From contig NZ_CP071503.1 of NCBI RefSeq assembly GCF_017354945.1, positions 3,348,001 through 3,412,000 on the forward strand: DNA of 64,000 nucleotides. Direction: 5' to 3'. Origin of the DNA: Shewanella avicenniae (GTDB taxonomy: Bacteria > Pseudomonadota > Gammaproteobacteria > Enterobacterales > Shewanellaceae). This document shows, one piece after another, positions 1-7,632 of the stretch. The notes beneath the pieces were generated by a model. It worked only from the letters and a program-made list of their open reading frames with translations. It was not told the DNA's origin and made no database searches. The number at the start of each line of letters is the position of its first letter. Position 1 is the first letter of the stretch. The translations under genes were made by a program, and so were the position numbers.

Positions 1-678
1 ATCTGTCGTGACCTGCCCAAGCAGATTTACCAAGCGCTGCCCCATACGGATAAAGAATTGTTGGTTGTCGAGGGTGCGGCGACCGCCCACAGTTTCACCA
101 TGTTCTGGGAAGGTAAAAATCAGATCGATATCGGAGGAGAAATTGAGCTCACGGCCACCGAGTTTGCCCATCCCGAGGATCATCAACGGCTGCGCTTGGC
201 CATGTTTATCACACGGCATCCCCAGCGAGCTGCACATCTCATCATAAAGCCAATCACGGGCGGCAATAATCAGCGATTCGGCCAGTACCGAGAGATCGAG
301 TAACGAATTTTCCAGCGGAGCAAGCCCCATAAAATCGCGCCATGCAAGCCGCACCATCTGCTGATTACGGTATTGGCGCAATTTTGCTTTAGCATCTTCT
401 TCGTCGTGAACATCGCGCATTAGCTCAGCGATATGACGGGCAAAATGCTGCCGTTCAGGCACGTTAAATTCTGTCTCGAAGAAGTCGACAATCCAGTGTG
501 GATGACGCAACAGTTGCTCAGCGACAAAATCGCTCAAACCGAGTACATGGTGTAACTGGGTTAATTGCTGTGCCGTCAAAGACTGCCACTCAGGCCATAC
601 TTGCTTGAGATCTGCTAGATATTTGTCAGCCGCTTGGTTGAGCAACTCAGACTGGTATTCGCCCCGCTCTAACGTCAT
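1..678 (-). CDS. glnE: Glutamine synthetase adenylyltransferase/adenylyl-removing enzyme, N-terminal part
   Basis: GlnE adds and removes AMP on glutamine synthetase in response to nitrogen status. The 226 visible codons run off the left edge of the window, so the C-terminal part is missing. The nucleotidyltransferase signature [20 protein letters not shown] sits near residues 166-185 and belongs to the adenylyl-removing domain; its Asp-x-Asp is intact. The ATG at 678 is chosen because no better start lies upstream, and a GAGG lies about 13 nt before it. In enterobacteria glnE follows ygiF directly. Here the ygiF-like gene is 7 kb away on the same strand, with plus-strand genes in between, so glnE probably needs its own promoter in the 679-905 gap. 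Confidence 0.93.
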   Translation of the reverse strand, partial: MTLERGEYQSELLNQAADKYLADLKQVWPEWQSLTAQQLTQLHHVLGLSDFVAEQLLRHPHWIVDFFETEFNVPERQHFARHIAELMRDVHDEEDAKAKLRQYRNQQMVRLAWRDFMGLAPLENSLLDLSVLAESLIIAARDWLYDEMCSSLGMPCDKHGQAQPLMILGMGKLGGRELNFSSDIDLIFTFPEHGETVGGRRTLDNQQFFIRMGQRLVNLLGQVTTD

Positions 679-705
679 TACCGAATCGCCCTCGCTAAAA
701 TTCGT

Positions 706-735
706 TCGACATATTATGTCAATGTATGCTATAGA
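706..735 (+). promoter_or_regulatory. Candidate sigma-70 promoter of the lipoprotein-DUF350-aminopropyltransferase operon
   Basis: TCGACA at 706-711 and TATAGA at 730-735 are 18 bp apart, and a TG one base before the -10 makes it an extended -10. The palindrome at 708-720 covers the -35 side, the expected place for repression. The leader to the start codon at 906 is about 165 nt and contains no gene I recognise. Confidence 0.5.
708..720. promoter_or_regulatory. 13-bp palindromic operator candidate, copy 1
   Basis: GACATATTATGTC is a perfect inverted repeat with 6-bp arms around one central base. It is the reverse complement of the two copies before the DUF2170 gene (4534-4546 and 4568-4580). 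It overlaps the -35 region of the candidate promoter for the lipoprotein operon and lies 30 bp upstream of the glnE start, so it could affect both directions. The binding protein is unknown; the RHH-like protein at 6374 is the nearest candidate. Confidence 0.65.
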
Positions 736-905
736 TCAGCTCACTCTGGGTTTGTATCATGCATCAAAATTTGTTGATATGGTGCAGAGATATAACAGGC
801 AACGCCTTTATCAGTCGAACAGATTACACCAACTCTAGGCCGAGGCATATGGTCGGATGAGAACAGAGTGTTTCGTGCTGATGATTTATAAACAATGGAG
901 ATGAC

Positions 906-1868
906 ATGGCGAGGATTTTTATCCGGATTGTCGGCGTATTACTGCTGCTATCGCTTACAGGATGTGGTGATGACACCGCTGAACGTATCGCGCAGCTGCA
1001 ACAAGCAGATAATCAACGACTCAGTCGCTTAAGCCAAATGTTGGATAATGGCGAAATCCGCAACGCGATGCTGCTCAAGCATTACACTGAGTTATTAGCC
1101 AGCGAACGCAGCGATCTTAAACCGCTGCTCACACAGCTGGGCTTAGACGCCACCGCTGAGGGCCCGATGTTTAAGTCGCTGCAACAACGGCTGAGCGATG
1201 CCAGCAACAGCGCCAACTTTCCCGATAAAGCCACTCAACTTGCCGAACTGCAAAATATCTACGAGGCGGCAGATCCCACTCAATATAACGATATGTTGTC
1301 CGATCCTCTGAACGTGGTGGCCGATATGTCCAATGGCACCTTAGCGCGGGTAAACGCCATCAGTAACGAAGCCTCAAAGCTGGCAAATGGTGCTGAAAAT
1401 TACGGCGCGGGTAGCCAATTGGTCGGTAACCCATCGTATGGCCATTGGCGCACTGACAGTAGCGGCATGTCGTTCTGGGAATGGTATGGCATGTACTCGA
1501 TGTTCAATAACATCTTTAATCGCCCCATTTACTACGACAACTGGTCACGTCACCGCGACTACAGCTATTACAACGATGTTGGCCGCTATCGCTATTCTTC
1601 GCCGGAGCAACGCCGGACGCAGGATAGCGTTTATCAACGCACCAAGAAAAGCTTTGATTCTCAGGGGAAGCGCTTTGATAGCCCGTATGCCAAATCAAGA
1701 ACTGGCTCAAGTGCGCTCTCTCGCCAAAGCACCAGCACCCCAAAACCAACCACCTCGGCAAGTCAATCGAAGAGTAGCAGTAGCACCTTCCGTTCTAACT
1801 ATGCCAAGGACAGTAGTTTTAGAAACTCCAGTTCCCGCACCACTCGTGGTATTAGCCGCGGTAAATAA
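906..1868 (+). CDS. Envelope lipoprotein with Ser-rich tail, first gene of PspA-associated operon
   Basis: A 320-residue predicted lipoprotein. A short signal peptide ends in the lipobox LTGC with Cys20 as the lipidation site. Asp22 and Asp23 come soon after it; position +2 is Gly, so outer-membrane sorting is possible. Residues about 25-160 are helical and Gln/Leu rich. A Trp/Tyr-rich stretch near 180-230 (SFWEWYGMYSMF) is followed by a Ser/Thr/Arg/Lys-rich low-complexity tail to the end. I do not recognise a named family. It is followed 24 bp later by the DUF350 protein and shares its promoter, so it probably acts at the envelope with that protein and with PspA. Confidence 0.8.
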   Translation: MARIFIRIVGVLLLLSLTGCGDDTAERIAQLQQADNQRLSRLSQMLDNGEIRNAMLLKHYTELLASERSDLKPLLTQLGLDATAEGPMFKSLQQRLSDASNSANFPDKATQLAELQNIYEAADPTQYNDMLSDPLNVVADMSNGTLARVNAISNEASKLANGAENYGAGSQLVGNPSYGHWRTDSSGMSFWEWYGMYSMFNNIFNRPIYYDNWSRHRDYSYYNDVGRYRYSSPEQRRTQDSVYQRTKKSFDSQGKRFDSPYAKSRTGSSALSRQSTSTPKPTTSASQSKSSSSTFRSNYAKDSSFRNSSSRTTRGISRGK

Positions 1869-1892
1869 CTGACAAAGAATTAAGGAACGACA

Positions 1893-2792
1893 ATGACGCT
1901 TTTTCAGGACTTCGGTATTACTCAAGAATTGGTGACCATGCTGGCCATTGACCTTGGCATTGCGGTGTTACTGCTGACGGTTATCCGCTACATGCAAGGT
2001 TGGAGCGCTAAGGTCAATAGCAGTGACGAACTGGCAGTACGCGATAATTTTGCCTTTGGGATTAGCACTGCCGGTGCGGTTGCGGCGCTGGGGATTGTGC
2101 TCACTGGCGCCATTACTGGCGCGGCAGCACATACCTACGCCCAAGAAGCGATCGGCATGGCAGCTTACGGTGTATGTGGTTTAGTGCTGATTAAATTTGG
2201 CCGTTTTATTCACGACAAAGTCGCGTTAAATCAAGTGGATAAAACTGCTGCGATTTTAAAAGGCAATATTCCCGTCGCCATTGTGGATGCCGCCGCGGCA
2301 ATGGCAACCGCGCTGGTGATCCGCGCGGTATTGCTGTGGGCTGAAGATCTAACCGTAAACACTTTTATCGCCATTTTTAGCGCCTTTATTGTGTCGCAGC
2401 TGATGTTAGTGGTGTTGACGCGCGCGCTGGAAATCACCTATCGCCGCCGCAATCTCGGCCAAGATCTGCAGCAAGCGCTGCAAGAAGGCAATACCGCGCT
2501 GGCGATTCGTCATGCCGGCAGTATGATTGCCATGGGCTTTACCTTTAACGCCGCCAGCCATTTTATGCTGTATGAGCCAACGGCTTACATGACCAATCTG
2601 TTTGGCTGGTTTGTGTTTTCCTTGGTGATGTTGTTGGTACTCAGCATTTTGCTGTGGCTGGTGAAAAAACTGGTGCTGGCTCGCATCAACCTGTCGGATG
2701 AGATTGAACGCCAACAAAACATCGGCCTTGCTGCGGTTGAGATGGCCATTAGCATCGCAGTCGCGATCATCATGACTGGATTGATGGCATAA
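1893..2792 (+). CDS. DUF350 (YjfL-like) inner-membrane protein, duplicated domain
   Basis: A 299-residue, very hydrophobic protein with about eight predicted membrane segments. The pattern repeats: segments near residues 15-115 and again near 120-295 each resemble one DUF350 unit, as in the roughly 130-residue E. coli YjfL, so this looks like a tandem duplication or fusion. Short charged loops such as TYRRRNLGQDLQQ separate the halves. DUF350 proteins have no proven biochemical function and often occur with PspA homologues and polyamine-related enzymes. The gene lies 4 bp before the aminopropyltransferase gene, which argues for tight co-expression. Confidence 0.85.
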   Translation: MTLFQDFGITQELVTMLAIDLGIAVLLLTVIRYMQGWSAKVNSSDELAVRDNFAFGISTAGAVAALGIVLTGAITGAAAHTYAQEAIGMAAYGVCGLVLIKFGRFIHDKVALNQVDKTAAILKGNIPVAIVDAAAAMATALVIRAVLLWAEDLTVNTFIAIFSAFIVSQLMLVVLTRALEITYRRRNLGQDLQQALQEGNTALAIRHAGSMIAMGFTFNAASHFMLYEPTAYMTNLFGWFVFSLVMLLVLSILLWLVKKLVLARINLSDEIERQQNIGLAAVEMAISIAVAIIMTGLMA

Positions 2793-2796
2793 GCTG

Positions 2797-4515
2797 ATGT
2801 CCACCACTCCCATGCAGGCGCAATCGCGGCGTGGTCCCCATTGGTTTGATGACATGTTGCTGCTTGGCATCATGGGGGTTCTCGCTGCTTGCGGTCTTAT
2901 CTACGAATATCTGTTATCCCACTACGCCGGACGGGTACTTGGCGCTTTAGAAGCCGCCATCTACACCATGATTGGCTTGATGATTGTATCGATGGGCTTG
3001 GGTGCCTTTGCGGCACGGCATATCAAGTCCGCTTTCACTGGCTTTGCCTTGCTTGAACTCACCGTTGCCTTTATTGGCTCGTTAGCGATTTTGGCAACCG
3101 CAGCCATTATCGGCTTTGGCCATGAACTGCCGAAAATCGTTGCAGAAACCCTCGGTTTACCACCCGATCAACTGCCCAATGGCGGCTTTATTGGCAGCTT
3201 TCAAAAGTTGTCCGTCTATCTGCCGTATGTCTGGGGCGTGTTGTTGGGGTTGATGATTGGCATGGAGATCCCCCTGATTGCGCGGGTTCGTCAAGCATTG
3301 TCAGAAGAACACCTGTTGCATAACGCGGGCACCATTTATGGCGCGGATTATATTGGCGCTGGTGTGGGTGCAGCAATTTGGGTTGGCTTTATGTTGGCAC
3401 TGGATACTCAACTGGCCGCCTCGATCACCGCCGCGTTTAACTTGCTGGCTGGCCTAGTGTTTATTCTTCGTTTTCGCGACCGCATTAGCGCCGCAAACGG
3501 GTTGATAGTCGCCCATACGCTCGTTGCTGGCGTGTTACTGATGCTGGCTATTAAAGGGCCATTTTGGGAGCAAAGCTTTAATAATTTGCTTTACCAAGAC
3601 AAGGTGATTTACGCCAAGGCGACACGCTTTCAGCAAATCAACTTTACCGAACGTTTGATGGGCAACCAGCAAGCGCCAGTGTATTCGCTCTACCTCAATG
3701 GTCGCTTACAGTTCTCATCGATTGATGAGCATATCTACCATGCGTATTTAGTCCACCCAACCTTGGCAGCCAGTGCCCGCCAGGACAATATTTTGGTGAT
3801 TGGCGGTGGTGATGGTTTGGCGCTAAAACAGATTTTTAAATGGCAACCCAAACATGTCACACTGGTCGATTTAGATGCGGAGATGATCAAACTCTTTTCC
3901 GAGCCACCTGCGGATATGCCGCAGCGACTGCAACAGGCGCTACTGCAGTTAAATGGCGATGCCTTTCATGAGCCGCGAGTCGAGGTAATGATTGCCGATG
4001 CCTTTAACGGAGTTGATAAGCTGCTGGAGCAAGGTAAAAAGTACGACGCCATCATTGTGGATCTGCCCGACCCTTCGCACCCCGATTTGAACAAGCTCTA
4101 TTCCGACCTGTTCTATCGTAAGCTCGGGCAACTGCTCAGTGGTGATGGCGCGATGACGATTCAATCCACCTCACCTTATCATGCTACTAAAGCCTTTTTA
4201 TCGGTCGGTAAAACCTTAACGGCGGCAGGTTTTGATACCAAGCAATATCACCATAATGTGCCAAGCTTTGGCGAATGGGGCTGGACCATAGGCACACTGC
4301 GCGGCCAAAACGCCCAGCAACGTTTAGCGAGTATGCAACAACTGCCGGTTGAAGATGAATGGCTTACCGCTGGTTTAGTACACGCGGCATTTGAATTTCC
4401 GAACCATTTTTATGACAAGTTAGACCAAGTGCAGGTCAACACACTTGGGTCGTTGCAGCTGTATCACTATCACCAACAGGCGTGGAGTGATAATCAAGGC
4501 ATAGCGACATTTTAA
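2797..4515 (+). CDS. Membrane-anchored spermidine synthase-like aminopropyltransferase
   Basis: A 572-residue protein in two parts. Residues about 15-260 form six to seven hydrophobic segments. Residues about 300-550 form a spermidine synthase fold, with the decarboxylated-SAM binding GGGDG near residue 335, an acidic residue after the next strand (LVDLDAE), and DLPDPS near 421, which keeps the Asp-x-x-Asp expected at the active site. Known relatives transfer an aminopropyl group to a polyamine; the substrate here is unknown. Start ATG follows the DUF350 stop by 4 bp. The membrane domain suggests work on a membrane-proximal acceptor or on transported polyamine. In E. coli the corresponding yjf operon carries an ATP-grasp glutathionylspermidine-synthase-like gene (yjfC), absent here. 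Confidence 0.88.
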   Translation: MSTTPMQAQSRRGPHWFDDMLLLGIMGVLAACGLIYEYLLSHYAGRVLGALEAAIYTMIGLMIVSMGLGAFAARHIKSAFTGFALLELTVAFIGSLAILATAAIIGFGHELPKIVAETLGLPPDQLPNGGFIGSFQKLSVYLPYVWGVLLGLMIGMEIPLIARVRQALSEEHLLHNAGTIYGADYIGAGVGAAIWVGFMLALDTQLAASITAAFNLLAGLVFILRFRDRISAANGLIVAHTLVAGVLLMLAIKGPFWEQSFNNLLYQDKVIYAKATRFQQINFTERLMGNQQAPVYSLYLNGRLQFSSIDEHIYHAYLVHPTLAASARQDNILVIGGGDGLALKQIFKWQPKHVTLVDLDAEMIKLFSEPPADMPQRLQQALLQLNGDAFHEPRVEVMIADAFNGVDKLLEQGKKYDAIIVDLPDPSHPDLNKLYSDLFYRKLGQLLSGDGAMTIQSTSPYHATKAFLSVGKTLTAAGFDTKQYHHNVPSFGEWGWTIGTLRGQNAQQRLASMQQLPVEDEWLTAGLVHAAFEFPNHFYDKLDQVQVNTLGSLQLYHYHQQAWSDNQGIATF

Positions 4516-4531
4516 ATATCCGAGATAACGC

Positions 4532-4559
4532 TTGACATAATATGTCTCAGTGCTATCTT
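4532..4559 (+). promoter_or_regulatory. Sigma-70 promoter of the DUF2170-PspA operon
   Basis: A consensus TTGACA -35 (4532-4537), a 16-bp spacer and TATCTT (4554-4559) with an upstream TG form a strong extended -10 promoter. The first palindrome (4534-4546) overlaps the -35 and the second (4568-4580) lies just after the expected start of transcription. This layout suits repression. Confidence 0.65.
4534..4546. promoter_or_regulatory. 13-bp palindromic operator candidate, copy 2
   Basis: GACATAATATGTC, an inverted repeat with 6-bp arms, identical to copy 3 and the reverse complement of copy 1. It overlaps the -35 element of the DUF2170-pspA promoter. Confidence 0.7.
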
Positions 4560-4567
4560 AATCCACA

Positions 4568-4580
4568 GACATAATATGTC
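4568..4580. promoter_or_regulatory. 13-bp palindromic operator candidate, copy 3
   Basis: GACATAATATGTC again, centred 34 bp (a little over three helical turns) from copy 2. It covers the first transcribed bases and contains a spurious in-frame ATG at 4576. The true start of the DUF2170 gene is 4594, after a GCGAGGAG ribosome site. Confidence 0.7.
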
Positions 4581-4593
4581 AGCGAGGAGCAAA

Positions 4594-5007
4594 ATGAATA
4601 TTCACACTATTGCCAACCATCTGAACGGAATTGGCGACAACAGCTCTACCGGTTTTCGGTTTGACTGTTACCCCATTGATGGGGACGTGGAAGTATTACA
4701 AGTGAACGTGGTTGGCCGTGAAGAGATCCCGATTTTCGTATCGGTCACGGAAAACCAAGTGCTGTGCATTAGCTATCTGTGGGGTGAAGAGGAAGTTAAG
4801 CCTGAAACCCGCACTGAAATGTTCGAAACCATGTTGGGGCTGAACATTCCAATGCCACTCTCTTCATTCGCCAAAATTGACGACAAGTATGTGCTATTCG
4901 GCGCCTTGTCACTTGAATCCAGCTTGCTGGAAATCGAACAAGAATTGTCAGTGCTTTCAGACAACTGTTTGGAAGTTATCGACGAGTTGGTCGACTATTT
5001 GAAATAA
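4594..5007 (+). CDS. yjfI: DUF2170 (YjfI-like) protein
   Basis: A 137-residue soluble acidic protein matching the DUF2170/YjfI family of E. coli by position and character. The start at 4594 (MNIHTIANHLNG) has GCGAGGAG 5-8 nt upstream; an earlier ATG lies inside the operator and is rejected. No enzyme motif is visible. It is the first gene of the operon and sits 11 bp before the PspA homologue, the conserved yjfI-yjfJ order. The family is thought to work with PspA-type proteins, but its role is unproven. Confidence 0.85.
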   Translation: MNIHTIANHLNGIGDNSSTGFRFDCYPIDGDVEVLQVNVVGREEIPIFVSVTENQVLCISYLWGEEEVKPETRTEMFETMLGLNIPMPLSSFAKIDDKYVLFGALSLESSLLEIEQELSVLSDNCLEVIDELVDYLK

Positions 5008-5018
5008 GGAGCCACATC

Positions 5019-5711
5019 ATGGGTATTTTAAATAAAATTCTGACCGCATTTCGCGGCGGCGCCACTGAGATCGGCCAAGGAATTGTCGACGCCAACGCCA
5101 CCCGTATTTTTGAACAAGAGATCCGCGATGCTGAAAAGCATCTCACTAAAGCCAAACGCGACCTAACCGATGTGATGGCAAAAGAGATGCAAGCAGCACG
5201 TGAAGTAGAACGTCTGAAGCGTTCTATCGCAGAACATGAAGGTTATGCCACCCAAGCGCTTGAAAAAGGCAATGAGCCACTGGCGTTAGAAGTTGCCCAA
5301 AAAATTGCTGAGCTGGAACAGCAACTGGAAGAGCAAACTACGGCGAACCAAAGTTTTAGCGACCATGCCGTTCGTTTGAAAGATCTGGTGAAGAAAACCG
5401 AGCGTCAATTGGCTGATTACCAACGCCAACTGTCGATGGTAAAAACCACCGAAAGCGTGCAGAAAGCAACCGCTTCAATCACTGACTCATTTGCGTCTAG
5501 CAACTCTAAGCTGCTGAATGCAAAAGATTCACTGGAGCGTATTAAAGCACGTCAGCAACAATTTGATGACCGCCTGAAAGCAGCTGAAACGCTGGAAGAT
5601 GAAAACAGCGATAAGTCACTCAAGGCCAAGTTGGCTGAAGCTGGTATCGGCGAACAGAAAAACAGCGCCAACGACGTACTGGAACGTTTGAAAGCTAAGA
5701 AAGGAGCCTAA
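5019..5711 (+). CDS. yjfJ: PspA/IM30-family protein, YjfJ type
   Basis: A 230-residue, almost entirely helical coiled-coil protein of the PspA/IM30/Vipp1 family, membrane-remodelling proteins that protect the inner membrane under stress. An amphipathic N-terminus (MGILNKILTAFRGGATE) suits membrane binding. The C-terminal LAEAGIG...SANDVLERL matches E. coli YjfJ rather than classical PspA, and no pspF, pspB or pspC lies nearby. It is preceded by DUF2170 and followed after 2 bp by DUF2491, so translation is probably coupled. An AAGGAG lies before the ATG. Confidence 0.92.
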   Translation: MGILNKILTAFRGGATEIGQGIVDANATRIFEQEIRDAEKHLTKAKRDLTDVMAKEMQAAREVERLKRSIAEHEGYATQALEKGNEPLALEVAQKIAELEQQLEEQTTANQSFSDHAVRLKDLVKKTERQLADYQRQLSMVKTTESVQKATASITDSFASSNSKLLNAKDSLERIKARQQQFDDRLKAAETLEDENSDKSLKAKLAEAGIGEQKNSANDVLERLKAKKGA

Positions 5712-5713
5712 GG

Positions 5714-6367
5714 ATGGGCTTCTTTGGCAAGCTGTTTGGCAGCGATGAGAAGCAACCGGCACGGACGCTAAACCATCCATCGCAGCTTAACGTCGGCGAT
5801 ATGATCTCCCTCGACGACAGTTTTGCCCTGCCTCCGCAGTTGCGGGGGCAGCAGTTACGCGTTGAGGCGGTCAATACTTATGAATTTGAGCGCCAACACT
5901 CTCCTGAATGGGTGCTGAAAGGCAAACTTGGTGATACTCTGTTTATGGGACTCGATGAGGACGATGAAGTCTGGTTGAGTTTCTCTATTAAACTGCCCCG
6001 TGCGGATGTTGAAGCACTGTTCGATATGGATGCCTTTGCCGAGATTTTTGATGAACCAGGCAAAGCCCAATTGGCACCGCTGCCCATCACATCAGCAACC
6101 GCTGACTTTGAACAGTGGCTCGGCCAGCAGTACTATCAAACAGGTTTCGCCCAGTTCGGATACTTCCATAGAAAAGACTATCGCAATGGTAAACCGTCTC
6201 AATATATGGAAAATGATCCGGGTGAACCTTTTGAATCCTATGAGTTATTGGATAGCCAAGAAGCTCACGCCATCGAGATTGAAGTGTACGAAGGCGGCGA
6301 CACAGATGTGATGCTGACCCTCTACCGTCCGTTGAGTGATATTCGCGAGTATTGGCCCGGAGAGTAA
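5714..6367 (+). CDS. yjfK: DUF2491 (YjfK-like) protein
   Basis: A 217-residue soluble acidic protein that fits the DUF2491/YjfK family by its place directly after the YjfJ-type PspA gene and by its size (E. coli YjfK is about 219 residues). It has an aromatic, Asp/Glu-rich central region (LGQQYYQTGFAQFGYFHRK) and ends in an acidic strand-rich segment. No catalytic motif or membrane segment is visible. The ATG is preceded by a strong AGGAGCCTAAGG, partly inside the end of the PspA gene. It is probably an accessory of the PspA-like protein; the molecular role is unknown. Confidence 0.85.
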   Translation: MGFFGKLFGSDEKQPARTLNHPSQLNVGDMISLDDSFALPPQLRGQQLRVEAVNTYEFERQHSPEWVLKGKLGDTLFMGLDEDDEVWLSFSIKLPRADVEALFDMDAFAEIFDEPGKAQLAPLPITSATADFEQWLGQQYYQTGFAQFGYFHRKDYRNGKPSQYMENDPGEPFESYELLDSQEAHAIEIEVYEGGDTDVMLTLYRPLSDIREYWPGE

Positions 6368-6373
6368 AGTTCA

Positions 6374-6703
6374 ATGAGTAAAGACCACCCGTTACCGGAA
6401 AAATGGCTGCAGAACCAAAAGGCCGCCAAAGCCACTCAAGTCGCCTTCGACTTGGATGAAAATTTCCAGTACTCCATTCGCAAAGCCGCATTGGATACGG
6501 GGGTTAGCCCATCAGATCAAATCCGCATGATTTTGGGGCTGAGCGTCGCACGCCGCCCCAAACGTCCGCGTCTAACCGTGTCGCTGAGCGCTGAAGACTA
6601 TGTGCAATTAGCGGAAAAATACGGTCTCCCCGTCGAAGCCCAGCTCGACATCAAAAAGCGGGTGTTAGAAGACCTCGTCAACTACGTGAAAGAACAAGAC
6701 TGA
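6374..6703 (+). CDS. Tandem ribbon-helix-helix-like protein, candidate operon regulator
   Basis: A 109-residue basic protein, last gene of the PspA operon, 6 bp after DUF2491. I see two ribbon-helix-helix-like units. Residues 21-57 have a strand TQVAFDLD, a helix, a GVSPSD turn and a helix. Residues 66-104 have a strand RLTVSLS, a helix, a YGLPVEAQ turn and a helix. RHH proteins such as CopG and Arc place such strands in the major groove of short palindromes. Two units in one chain would make a ready-made pseudo-dimer. Together with the repeated 13-bp palindromes at both operon promoters this suggests an autoregulator. The fold call is from pattern only; it could also be a structural PspA partner. 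Confidence 0.6.
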   Translation: MSKDHPLPEKWLQNQKAAKATQVAFDLDENFQYSIRKAALDTGVSPSDQIRMILGLSVARRPKRPRLTVSLSAEDYVQLAEKYGLPVEAQLDIKKRVLEDLVNYVKEQD

Positions 6704-6772
6704 TTTTGCCGTTTACAGGCGAATGGATTCTTTTTAACCTGTCACTATGGTGACAAAAAGCCCAACCACCTC

Positions 6773-7603
6773 ATGGCACATAAATACCGTTGGTTTGTAG
6801 CAAAGGAGATTGTCAGCCCGTTTGAGTTGGCAATGATGCTGTTATCGTTTATCTCAGTGATTCTGATCATCCTGATGACGTTTGTGCCCATGGATAAAGA
6901 GACCAAACGCTTACTGTTTCTTATCGATACCAGTATTTGCGTGATCTTCTTATTGCACTTTTTTGTCGGTCTGTTGCAAGCAAATGACAAAAAAGGCTTT
7001 CTCAAACTGCACTGGATCGATTTTATCGCCAGTATTCCTGCCATCGAACCGCTGCGTTTTGCTCGACTATTCCAAATTTTACGGGTTATTCGGCTGATCC
7101 GAATGAGCCGCTCAATCATTGCGGTACTGCTCAAACAGCGGCGACAAGCCACCCTCGCCAGCCTTATGGTGGCAATGGTGACGATTATTGCCTTCTCTTC
7201 GGTAATGATTTTGTTAGTGGAAAGCGGCATCGACAGTGCCAATATCAAATCTGCGGAAGATGCCATCTGGTGGTCGCTGGTGACTATCTCAACCGTTGGC
7301 TACGGTGATTTTTACCCGGTGACCACCGTGGGCCATGTGATTGGCGCTATTGTCATCGTCTGTGGGGTGAGCTTCTTCGGGGTGATTTCGGGGTATATGG
7401 CCTCGTTATTTGTCGCCCCAGATGAAGAGGAAAATAGAGAAAGCCAACGCAAAGAGATGCGTGAGGAGTTAGCCGTAGTTCTCAGCCGCATGGAGCAGAA
7501 TCAACAGCAGATGATGAGCGAGATTACTCATTTAAAACAGGCTCTTACTGAGGCTAAATCGCAGCAAGCAAATCCCTCGGCACAATCCACCCCATCAGAT
7601 TAA
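6773..7603 (+). CDS. Voltage-gated-type potassium channel protein
   Basis: A 276-residue six-segment ion channel of the Kch/KvAP type. An S4-like helix carries spaced arginines (RFARLFQILRVIRLIRMSRS, residues about 96-115). The pore loop carries the potassium filter TVGYGD near residue 179, followed by S6. The last 60 residues are a Gln/Glu-rich coiled coil that probably helps tetramer assembly. No clear ribosome site precedes the ATG. It follows the PspA operon after 69 bp but lacks the operator, so it may be a separate unit; a membrane-potential link to PspA is tempting but unproven. Confidence 0.88.
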   Translation: MAHKYRWFVAKEIVSPFELAMMLLSFISVILIILMTFVPMDKETKRLLFLIDTSICVIFLLHFFVGLLQANDKKGFLKLHWIDFIASIPAIEPLRFARLFQILRVIRLIRMSRSIIAVLLKQRRQATLASLMVAMVTIIAFSSVMILLVESGIDSANIKSAEDAIWWSLVTISTVGYGDFYPVTTVGHVIGAIVIVCGVSFFGVISGYMASLFVAPDEEENRESQRKEMREELAVVLSRMEQNQQQMMSEITHLKQALTEAKSQQANPSAQSTPSD

Positions 7604-7632
7604 GCCGAGGAATAAGCCTCTTGCGCGTGATT

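Noticed and set aside
1387..1872. A 161-codon frame overlapping the lipoprotein gene
   Set aside because: It is in the +1 frame of a clear lipoprotein gene, has low-complexity Thr/Ala composition and no ribosome site.
4576..4593. An in-frame ATG 18 nt upstream of the DUF2170 start
   Set aside because: It lies inside the third palindrome and has no ribosome site. The ATG at 4594 has GCGAGGAG at good spacing and fits the family N-terminus.
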